From JACPSX01 sp035288405 [NCBI: bacterium] (GTDB taxonomy: Bacteria > JACPSX01), in contig DATEAK010000029.1 of the NCBI GenBank assembly GCA_035288405.1, forward strand, positions 1 through 6,576: a stretch of DNA of 6,576 bases. The letters run 5' to 3'. The notes under the pieces are model-generated. The model was not told the origin of the DNA. It did no database searches and saw only the letters and a list, made by a program, of their open reading frames with translations. Below are positions 1-6,437 of this stretch, piece by piece. Position 1 is the first letter of the stretch. Each line of letters opens with the position of its first letter. Both the position numbers and the translations under genes were made by a program.

Positions 1-1
1 A

Positions 2-1987
2 TTGGCGGTCCAACTCAGCCTTGCCTTTCAGGTCTACCCTGTGGCAGGGGAACCGCCCATGGAAAGATCAAACCACCTCCCGGTCGTCACCAAAGACCTC
101 CTTGCACGTGTGGAGAGCTGCAGACATTGCATCCCCGCTAAACTCGCTCGACAGGTCCGCAAGAACCAGCCTTTCATCTATCGGTGTCCCATCGGTCTGC
201 ACCATTGCGCGATTCCCGTGGCCTCGGAGAAGGAAATGGAAGAGCTCCTCGTGGTTGGGGAAGCCCCTCCCGCAGCTTGCTCTTTAGAGGAAGTTGAGAA
301 GTTCAACACGCTTGGTATGGCCCAGACGACAGTAATGGGGGACAGCCTTGAGGAATCCAAAATCCCGGCAGCGATTCGCCATGTTCTGGACCAGCTCTCC
401 CCGATCCTGGCTCAAGCCTCCCAATTCATGAAAAATGCGGAAGAAGAGAAACTACGACTCACTACGAGCGTTACAACCCTATCCACTTTGCTACAAATGA
501 GCAAGAGGATAGCGGAAATCTCCTCCGAGAGCGAAATTGAAGAGACTCTGCTCCATACTCTAGGAGTTCTCTACAATATTCCCCTGGCCAATCTCCTCAA
601 GCTGAATCCAACCAGCGCCCTCTTCACCACAACGGCCGCTTTCGGCCCTGCAGGTCATCCTCTGCGCCTCTACGCGTGCGGTTCCGACCAAGTCCTTCTC
701 AGTGAGCTCTTGGAATCAGGAAACCACGTTTACTGCGATGAAATGTATCGCCTCCTGAAAGCGGGATATGGCGAGGGAACAACGACGGCCCACCTGTTCC
801 CCATCCCCGAGCGAGGAAAGATCAAGAGAGTTTTACAGATATTCAACTGCCAGTTCCCTCCCGAGGAAGTTGCCGCCATCCAGGCGTTCTGCAAACAGGT
901 GGCCATCTCCCTGGAGCGGCTCGATCTCCTCGAAGAAGTGGCGGGGAAAAACCGAGATCTCACACGTCTGCAGGAGCTAGCCTCTTCCTCCGGAGATACC
1001 CTCGAATTGAACGAGCTTCTGCGTCTGGTCCTGGCAGCATGCATGGAAGTCGTGGGAGCCGAGCAGGGCTCCTTGATGCTCTTGGAAGAGGACTCCATGG
1101 AGCTCTTGATCAAAGCCGTTAAAGGAATCGACGAGAAAATTATCGAGCGTTTTCGGCTGAAGCCCGGAGAAGGTGTTGGAGGGCAGGTCTTCGTAAATGG
1201 AATCCCGGTCCTGGTAACCAATATCGAGACTGACGAGCGCTTCCATCACGTCAACCGGCCGCGTTACCGAACTCCTTCATTCATGAGCATCCCCATCCGG
1301 TTTCGAAACCGGTCCCTGGGTGTGATTAACGTAGCCGACAAAAAAGGGGCGGACCACTTCACGATCGAGGACGTGCAGATGCTGTGCTCTTACGCGGCTC
1401 AGGCTAGTGTGGCCATCGAGCGCTCCATCTACTACGAAAAGTCCAAGGCTCTCAGACAAATCTCCATCACGGACTCGCTGACGAGCCTCTTGAATCGTCG
1501 CTATTTTCAGGAGCGCCTTACAGAAGAAATTGACCGAGCCAAGCGCCACCACCACAAGCTCTCCTTAATCATGCTCGACCTCGACAACTTCAAGGAGTTT
1601 AACGACACCCATGGCCACCTAGCTGGAGATCAAGCTCTGCGGGTCACCGCCCAGATCGTACGTAATAATGTCAGGGCCATTGACGTGGTGGCTCGCTTCG
1701 GAGGAGAGGAGTTTTCGGTTATTTTGCCGGAGACCGCTAAGGAAGAAGCTACTATTCTCGCTCATCGTATTCGCCGCGAAATTGAAAAGGGGTTCCTCCT
1801 CAAAGGGATCACCCGACTCCATAAACCTTTGACGATGAGCCTTGGGTTGGCCACTTTCCCGGAAGACGCGCAAAGTCTCACATCCCTCATCCATAACGCG
1901 GATCGGGCTTTGTATACGGCCAAGGCTTTCGGAAAAAACCGGGTCGTCGTCTTTCAGGAGGATCCTCCTACCAACTCTATCTCCTAG
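2..1987 (+). CDS. Diguanylate cyclase with PocR-like sensor region, two GAF domains and GGDEF domain (5' end probably outside the window)
   Basis: Predicted to condense two GTP into the second messenger c-di-GMP in the cytoplasm. Residues are counted from the TTG at base 2. Residues about 1-90 resemble a PocR sensory domain, with C40xxC43, a Y-R-C-P-I-G-L stretch at 60-66 and C69 followed by an I-P-V strand. A helical linker (about 125-165) leads to a divergent GAF domain (about 165-310), a short helix, a second and more typical GAF domain (about 330-475) and a GGDEF domain (485-652). The catalytic domain is complete: D491-S-L-T at its start, metal-binding D526/D528 region, and signature G-G-E-E-F at 567-571. 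R558-A-I-D561, nine residues before the signature, is an intact RxxD inhibitory site, so product inhibition is expected. No membrane segment is visible. ATG at 59 has an AGGGG upstream, but residues before it fit the PocR fold, so the gene probably starts before base 1. Followed by a sigma-54 activator after 79 nt. Confidence 0.9.
   Translation: MAVQLSLAFQVYPVAGEPPMERSNHLPVVTKDLLARVESCRHCIPAKLARQVRKNQPFIYRCPIGLHHCAIPVASEKEMEELLVVGEAPPAACSLEEVEKFNTLGMAQTTVMGDSLEESKIPAAIRHVLDQLSPILAQASQFMKNAEEEKLRLTTSVTTLSTLLQMSKRIAEISSESEIEETLLHTLGVLYNIPLANLLKLNPTSALFTTTAAFGPAGHPLRLYACGSDQVLLSELLESGNHVYCDEMYRLLKAGYGEGTTTAHLFPIPERGKIKRVLQIFNCQFPPEEVAAIQAFCKQVAISLERLDLLEEVAGKNRDLTRLQELASSSGDTLELNELLRLVLAACMEVVGAEQGSLMLLEEDSMELLIKAVKGIDEKIIERFRLKPGEGVGGQVFVNGIPVLVTNIETDERFHHVNRPRYRTPSFMSIPIRFRNRSLGVINVADKKGADHFTIEDVQMLCSYAAQASVAIERSIYYEKSKALRQISITDSLTSLLNRRYFQERLTEEIDRAKRHHHKLSLIMLDLDNFKEFNDTHGHLAGDQALRVTAQIVRNNVRAIDVVARFGGEEFSVILPETAKEEATILAHRIRREIEKGFLLKGITRLHKPLTMSLGLATFPEDAQSLTSLIHNADRALYTAKAFGKNRVVVFQEDPPTNSIS
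1956..1969. repeat. Perfect 14-bp palindrome at the 3' end of the cyclase gene
   Basis: AGGAGGATCCTCCT is a perfect palindrome inside the last codons of the cyclase gene. It encodes part of the unstructured, proline-containing C-terminus. As RNA it could form only a five-pair stem with a GATC loop. A run of seven T lies at 1996-2002, but about 26 nt separate the two, so this does not form a normal intrinsic terminator. A role is not established. Confidence 0.5.
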
Positions 1988-2020
1988 CCTTTCCGTTTTT
2001 TTGACTCCTTATTTCCTCTC

Positions 2021-2060
2021 AACCCTCCCGGGGGTCCTTACGATAAGACCGAGGGAGGTT
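2021..2060 (+). promoter_or_regulatory. Imperfect hairpin that includes the Shine-Dalgarno of the sigma-54 activator gene
   Basis: Two stacked stems can be drawn by hand. The outer stem pairs 2021-2029 with 2053-2060 (eight pairs, C2025 bulged). The inner stem pairs 2033-2040 with 2044-2050 (seven pairs, C2037 bulged, loop CGA). A small GGG/GA internal loop separates them. The 3' arm contains GGGAGG (2053-2058), which is the ribosome binding site for the GTG at 2067, so folding would hide it. The 3' arm ends in TTTT (2059-2062), so the same structure could also work as a weak terminator or attenuator after the cyclase gene. The pairing is seen directly; the regulatory role is inferred. Confidence 0.5.
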
Positions 2061-2066
2061 TTATCC

Positions 2067-3434
2067 GTGAAAATCAAAAACATTCTGCTGGCCAGTGACG
2101 ATCGCGTTTTAGCTCAAGGGATTAAGGCGGCTCTGGAAAACCAGGAGTGGCTCCAACTTACTCTGATTCCTGGACGCCTCCAGTCATTGGAAAGTCTGCG
2201 CGGAGCGAGTTTCGACCTGATTCTTACCGACCAGATTCTCACCCATGGAGACGGACGCCTTTTCCTTAGCGAACTCAAGCAGGCGTTTCCCGACGCTTTC
2301 CTTATCTTCATCGTCGGCCAGTCGTCCATCAGCTGGACAATCAAGGCCATGGAGGAAGGGGCCAATGACTATTTAACCAAGCCGGTTAAAGAAAAGGAAT
2401 TGGTATACCTGGTCACCAAACTCCTGCGGTCCCGCGAACAGATCCAGAACGCCATCGCCATCGACCCGCCTTCGTTTGAGGAACAGGAGGACATGGACCA
2501 GCTCGTGGGAAATAGTCCTGAAATATTTGAAATCTTCAAGATCGTAGGAAAGGCAGCTCAGTCGGATGCCACCGTCCTCATCCAGGGGGACAACGGCACG
2601 GGAAAGGAGCTGATCGCCAGAACCATCCACCGCAATAGCCACCGCAAGGCGGGATCCATGATCACGGTCAACTGCGCCGCCATCCCGGAAACACTCCTGG
2701 AAAGCGAACTCTTCGGACACGAAAGGGGAGCGTTTACCGGGGCCGTCGCGCGCAAGACCGGAAAGTTTGAACTGTGCCACGAAGGTACCATCTTCCTGGA
2801 TGAAATCGGAGATATGAGCCTTTTAAACCAGAGTAAGGTGCTGCGCTTCCTCCAGGACAGGGAGTTCGAAAGAGTGGGGGGAAATGAGACGATTCAAGTC
2901 AATGTGCGGATTATTGCATCCTCCAACGAGAGCCTTGTCCAGAAAATGAAAGAGAAGAGGTTCCGGGCAGACCTCTTCTACCGCCTGCGGGTCGTTTCCA
3001 TCTATCTTCCCCCATTGAGAGAACGCAAGGAGGATATCCCTCTCTTGATCAATTATTTCTTGCATAAATACAACAGAGTGTTCCAAAAAAACTTCCGGGC
3101 TATAGAACCGCAAGCGATGGAACTTCTCAAGAAGCACCCCTGGCCTGGAAACGTGCGGGAGCTCAGACACGTCCTGGAACAAGCCGTACTCATGGGACAA
3201 GGGGAGATTCTCGCCGCTCAGGATATTTCCCTGGAACCCGTTCTGCCCCAGGAAACCTCACTCGTTCAATCCTCCCTGGAACACGAACTCACCCTGGAAG
3301 AAGTGGAATGGGAATACATCCAAACGATGCTCAAGAAAACCGGGGGGAATAAAGCAAAGGCCGCCCGTCTCCTGGGAATCTCGAAGATGACCCTGTACCG
3401 CAAGGAGCGGCGCTACGGAGTCTTGAGCGTCTAA
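2067..3434 (+). CDS. Sigma-54-dependent response regulator, NtrC family (REC-AAA+-Fis HTH)
   Basis: Cytoplasmic transcription activator of 455 residues that should remodel sigma-54 RNA polymerase by ATP hydrolysis. The start is GTG at 2067, eight nt after GGGAGG and just before the first receiver strand. The frame is open further upstream (to 1842), but that part overlaps the cyclase gene and looks non-coding. The receiver domain (about 4-120) keeps D55, the likely phospho-acceptor, and K105, but has S10-D11 for the acidic pair and V83 where Thr/Ser is usual. The AAA+ domain (about 146-385) has Walker A G-D-N-G-T-G-K (174-180), the sigma-54 contact loop G-A-F-T-G-A (221-226), Walker B F-L-D-E (243-246), the FRADLFYRL stretch (299-307) with R300 a probable arginine finger, and W-P-G-N-V-R-E-L (359-366) with sensor-II R364. 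A Fis-type helix-turn-helix occupies about 410-450. No histidine kinase is present in the window; the partner could be upstream or elsewhere. Confidence 0.93.
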   Translation: MKIKNILLASDDRVLAQGIKAALENQEWLQLTLIPGRLQSLESLRGASFDLILTDQILTHGDGRLFLSELKQAFPDAFLIFIVGQSSISWTIKAMEEGANDYLTKPVKEKELVYLVTKLLRSREQIQNAIAIDPPSFEEQEDMDQLVGNSPEIFEIFKIVGKAAQSDATVLIQGDNGTGKELIARTIHRNSHRKAGSMITVNCAAIPETLLESELFGHERGAFTGAVARKTGKFELCHEGTIFLDEIGDMSLLNQSKVLRFLQDREFERVGGNETIQVNVRIIASSNESLVQKMKEKRFRADLFYRLRVVSIYLPPLRERKEDIPLLINYFLHKYNRVFQKNFRAIEPQAMELLKKHPWPGNVRELRHVLEQAVLMGQGEILAAQDISLEPVLPQETSLVQSSLEHELTLEEVEWEYIQTMLKKTGGNKAKAARLLGISKMTLYRKERRYGVLSV

Positions 3435-3488
3435 CTCATAAGCTTTCCGGTATTCATTTTCATATCAAATTGAGATCTCTGGCAGAAC

Positions 3489-3515
3489 TCAAGTGCCCCT
3501 CGATCTGGACGATAG
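3489..3515 (+). promoter_or_regulatory. Candidate sigma-28 (FliA-type) promoter before the rod-like gene
   Basis: TCAAGTGC at 3489-3496 and GACGATAG at 3508-3515, 11 nt apart, match the enterobacterial flagellar sigma-28 consensus (TAAAGTTT, 11 nt, GCCGATAA) at five of eight and six of eight positions. The spacing is exact. Transcription would start near 3521-3523, immediately before the Shine-Dalgarno at 3523-3530, giving an unusually short leader. This is a weak call made by eye. Confidence 0.22.
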
Positions 3516-3522
3516 GAGGATT

Positions 3523-3530
3523 GAGGAGGA
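3523..3530 (+). promoter_or_regulatory. Strong Shine-Dalgarno for the rod-like gene
   Basis: GAGGAGGA ends six nt before the ATG at 3537 and fixes that start. A second AGGAGGA lies at 3514-3520, so the site is duplicated. Confidence 0.8.
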
Positions 3531-3536
3531 TTTGCC

Positions 3537-3887
3537 ATGAATATATCGGCGTTCAACACGGCACTTTCGGCCATTTCCGCATTTGGCAAGAAGTTCAACG
3601 TATCAGCAAACAACGTGGCCAACCTGAATACCAACGATTTCAAACGCAGCCAGGTCACATTGACCGAGCAGGAAGCGGGCGGAGTCGAAGCCAAGGTGGA
3701 AATAGACGATACCCCAGGAGCCCCCGTGCCCGAGTTTTTGGGAGAAAAAGGGACCGATCTCTCCAACGTGGAGTTCGAGCATGAAGTGGTTGATCAGCTT
3801 ATCGCACAGCGGGGAATGGAAGCCAACCTGAAGACCCTCAAGACGGCTGACCAGATGACGAAGTCGGTGATCGACATTCTCGCCTAG
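3537..3887 (+). CDS. Small FlgC-like flagellar basal-body rod family protein
   Basis: A 116-residue protein with both terminal helices of the flagellar rod/hook axial family. The N-terminal part (2-45) contains S-A-N-N-V-A-N-L-N-T (23-32), the family signature of rod proteins. The C-terminal part (76-116) contains S-N-V-E-F (76-80), I-A-Q-R (89-92) and a helix with K-T-A-D-Q-M (102-107), like the C-terminal domain of FlgC and its relatives. The middle segment (46-75) is short, so the protein is a little smaller than typical FlgC (about 134 residues in Salmonella). Such proteins are exported without a cleaved signal by the flagellar type III system and pack as helical bundles in the rod. There is no flgB, fliE or other flagellar gene beside it; it follows the sigma-54 activator by 102 nt. 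It may be a second, divergent FlgC or a rod-family paralogue with another role, so no gene symbol is given. The start is supported by an excellent ribosome binding site. Confidence 0.88.
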   Translation: MNISAFNTALSAISAFGKKFNVSANNVANLNTNDFKRSQVTLTEQEAGGVEAKVEIDDTPGAPVPEFLGEKGTDLSNVEFEHEVVDQLIAQRGMEANLKTLKTADQMTKSVIDILA

Positions 3888-3912
3888 CGTCAAGCCAACT
3901 CGAACGAGATCC

Positions 3913-3950
3913 AAAAGGCCGCGCCGACCGAAAAACAAAACGGCGCCGCC
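3913..3950 (-). terminator. Likely intrinsic terminator of nagZ, in the convergent spacer
   Basis: 3917-3926 and 3941-3950 form a GC-rich ten-position stem with one mismatch (C3920/C3947) and a 14-nt loop. Read on the minus strand, the stem is followed at once by TTTT (complement of 3913-3916), about 70 nt after the nagZ stop. On the plus strand, 29 nt after the rod-like gene, the stem is followed by GAAAAC, so it has no U-tract in that direction. The long loop and short T-run keep this moderate. Confidence 0.45.
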
Positions 3951-4004
3951 GAAAACAAGTCTCCGCAGCCCACATCTCGGAATTGACCAAGTTCATAGGA
4001 TCTA

Positions 4005-4043
4005 CAGTGGCAGCCGACTAGGACCAGGCCTGCCTGGCCACTG
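4005..4043. repeat. Inverted repeat around the nagZ stop codon
   Basis: CAGTGGC (4005-4011) and GCCACTG (4037-4043) are perfect seven-base inverted arms flanking the nagZ stop. A nested CCAGG/CCTGG hairpin with a four-base loop (4024-4037) competes with the 3' arm by one base. No T-tract follows on either strand, so it is not a standard terminator. It may protect the nagZ mRNA end or be chance. Confidence 0.35.
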
Positions 4044-5118
4044 CAGCATGTTCAGGACAGCCCAGAACTTCGGGTATCGCCTGAAGGTCGGGTCCCCTGT
4101 AAGGGAGCAGGAATTTATCTTTGACCCCCAAGATGCGGCCGGTTATTTTCCGCAGGCGCTCTTGGGTTATCTTCCCTTCATCCACAGCACGCCGCAGAGC
4201 CTCGACCACGTCTTCCAGTTTCTCCCAGCCTTGGCAGAGAAGCAGGATATCCGATCCCGCCGCAATGGCTTGCACTGCAGCAATCTCCACAGAGTAGTGA
4301 CGGGCAATCGCACCCATCCCCAGATCGTCGGTGACAATGAGCCCGGGAAAAAGGAGATGTTGCCGGAGCATCCCGTCCAAAAATCGGGAGGATAATGTGG
4401 CAGGACGCTCTGGTTCAATGCGCGGATACAAGACATGAGCGGTCATCAGGGCGGCCACTCCTTCTGCGATGGCACGACGGAAGGGAATGAAGTCCACGTC
4501 GGCAAGATCTTCAAGCCCCAGAGGAGATCTCGGTAGGTCTAGATGGGGATCAACTGTAATTGCCCGGTGTCCCGGAAAATGCTTTCCGACCGCAATCACG
4601 CCTTCTCCCTGCAATCCCCGGATCACCTGGACCCCCAGTTCAGAGACCAGCTCGGCATCACCGCCGAAGACCCGGTCTCCAAGCACCGGGTTGCGAGGAT
4701 CGCCTTCAACGTCCAGAACGGGAGCACAGTTCATATTGATTCCCACCGCTCTGAGCTCCCGTGCCATGACTCGCCCCATTTCCCTGCACAGATCCGGAGA
4801 TTTCTTCTTTCCCAACTGAGCCGCCGGAGGAAAACGGGTAAAAGGTTCGGATAACCGAGTTACCCTCCCCCCTTCATGATCGATACCGACAAAGAGAGGA
4901 AGCCCCTTTGGGGAAGCAAGAGCCGCTTCCTGGAACCGGGCACAAAGGTTGGCAATCTGCTCCGGGCTGTCCACATTACGGCGAAAGAGAAAAATCCCTC
5001 CCAGACCTTTCCGAGCCACAAGATCCACAAGGGCCGGAGGAGGTGTAATTCCCTCAAAGCCAACGACCAGAGTCTGCCGTATGAGTTCTTCCAAAGTATA
5101 AGAATCCAGTGATCCCAT
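4018..5118 (-). CDS. nagZ: Beta-N-acetylhexosaminidase, glycoside hydrolase family 3 (NagZ type)
   Basis: NagZ removes terminal N-acetylglucosamine from GlcNAc-anhydroMurNAc muropeptides in cell-wall recycling, normally in the cytoplasm. With the ATG at 5118 the protein has 366 residues, a single GH3 TIM-barrel domain somewhat longer than E. coli NagZ (341). Visible motifs are I-D-H-E-G-G-R-V (79-86), K-H-F-P-G-H (179-184), D190-P-H192 in the catalytic loop, M-T-A-H-V (225-229) and T-D-D-L-G-M (263-268), where D264 is the expected nucleophile. The loop usually reads GHG...DSH; here R185 and P191 replace Gly and Ser, while the Asp-His pair is kept. ATG 5118 has GAGGAG ten nt upstream and begins just before the conserved N-terminus. 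A GTG at 5184 would add 22 residues without family resemblance and could put the start at the transcription start, so I prefer 5118. No clear signal peptide is seen. Transcribed convergently to the rod-like gene and divergently from gap. Confidence 0.93.
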   Translation of the reverse strand: MGSLDSYTLEELIRQTLVVGFEGITPPPALVDLVARKGLGGIFLFRRNVDSPEQIANLCARFQEAALASPKGLPLFVGIDHEGGRVTRLSEPFTRFPPAAQLGKKKSPDLCREMGRVMARELRAVGINMNCAPVLDVEGDPRNPVLGDRVFGGDAELVSELGVQVIRGLQGEGVIAVGKHFPGHRAITVDPHLDLPRSPLGLEDLADVDFIPFRRAIAEGVAALMTAHVLYPRIEPERPATLSSRFLDGMLRQHLLFPGLIVTDDLGMGAIARHYSVEIAAVQAIAAGSDILLLCQGWEKLEDVVEALRRAVDEGKITQERLRKITGRILGVKDKFLLPYRGPDLQAIPEVLGCPEHAAVARQAWS

Positions 5119-5128
5119 CCGGAAAATT

Positions 5129-5134
5129 CTCCTC
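5129..5134 (-). promoter_or_regulatory. Shine-Dalgarno deciding the nagZ start
   Basis: On the minus strand GAGGAG lies ten nt before ATG 5118. The alternative GTG at 5184 has only AAGGA very close to it (about three nt), so the downstream ATG is favoured. Confidence 0.6.
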
Positions 5135-5191
5135 TTCAAGAGATTAGCACAGGGGCCCCCTTCCCTCAAGCATGCCTTGATCACTATCCTT

Positions 5192-5219
5192 ATTCTGATT
5201 TCAGCCCGCGAAATTCCAA
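5192..5219 (-). promoter_or_regulatory. Weak candidate promoter for nagZ
   Basis: On the minus strand TTGGAA (5219-5214) and CAGAAT (5197-5192) are 16 nt apart, each matching the sigma-70 consensus at four of six positions. Transcription would begin near 5185, giving a leader of roughly 65 nt to ATG 5118. One arm of an inverted repeat (5194-5202) overlaps the -10 element. Low-confidence call. Confidence 0.25.
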
Positions 5220-5258
5220 AAGGGTGAAGTCTTTACCCTGCGTTAGGCAGAAATCAGA
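5194..5258. repeat. Nested inverted repeats in the nagZ-gap divergent region
   Basis: Outer arms TCTGATTTC (5194-5202) and GAAATCAGA (5250-5258) are perfect over nine bases. Inside lies a compact hairpin, 5221-5228 with 5232-5239 (eight pairs including one G-T, loop GTC). On the minus strand this inner stem runs into TTTT. The element lies between the two divergent genes, upstream of the gap promoter and touching the candidate nagZ -10. It could be an operator pair or a transcription stop; function is unknown. Confidence 0.4.
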
Positions 5259-5279
5259 TTGGGCAAGGCTAGAAAGACA

Positions 5280-5309
5280 TTGACTTGGCCTGCCGCAAGC
5301 CGATAGAAT
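5280..5309 (+). promoter_or_regulatory. Sigma-70-type promoter of gap
   Basis: TTGACT (5280-5285) and TAGAAT (5304-5309) each match the consensus at five of six positions and are 18 nt apart. The start of transcription would be near 5316, leaving a leader of about 40 nt before the gap ATG. This is the best promoter in the window and fits strong housekeeping expression. Confidence 0.68.
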
Positions 5310-5327
5310 TTTTCTTGTCTTACATAG

Positions 5328-6362
<1,035 letters not shown>

Positions 6363-6437
6363 CGGCCATGCAAGTTATAACGACACGAGTCGGATTCCCC
6401 ACTTCCATACCAATATCTGGAGCCGCATAGAAGAATC

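Noticed and set aside
730-1221. Antisense open frames within the cyclase, regulator and gap genes (for example 730-1221, 2373-2780 and 5243-5884 on the minus strand)
   Set aside because: They are shadows of strong genes on the other strand, lack recognisable domains and have no convincing ribosome binding sites.
2001-2006. TTGACT as a -35 element for the sigma-54 activator
   Set aside because: No acceptable -10 hexamer lies 16-18 nt downstream; that position is CCTCCC-like.
1842-2066. Upstream extension of the activator reading frame
   Set aside because: It overlaps the well-supported end of the cyclase gene in another frame and has no receiver-domain resemblance; GTG 2067 has a proper ribosome binding site at the domain boundary.
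3480-3496. TGGCA...GTGC resembling a sigma-54 promoter before the rod-like gene
   Set aside because: The GG and GC are 12 nt apart rather than the required 10, so sigma-54 would not fit.
3885-3887. TAG read as pyrrolysine in the rod-like gene
   Set aside because: TAG also ends the cyclase, nagZ and gap genes here, so it is an ordinary stop, and the C-terminal helix is complete before it.
5286-5300. TGGCC...AAGC with correct GG-N10-GC spacing upstream of gap, sigma-54-like
   Set aside because: Outside the GG/GC core the match is poor, and it lies inside a much better sigma-70 promoter (5280-5309) for a housekeeping gene.
6376-6381. TATAAC as a -10 element for a separate pgk promoter
   Set aside because: No -35-like sequence at the right distance; that stretch lies in the end of gap.
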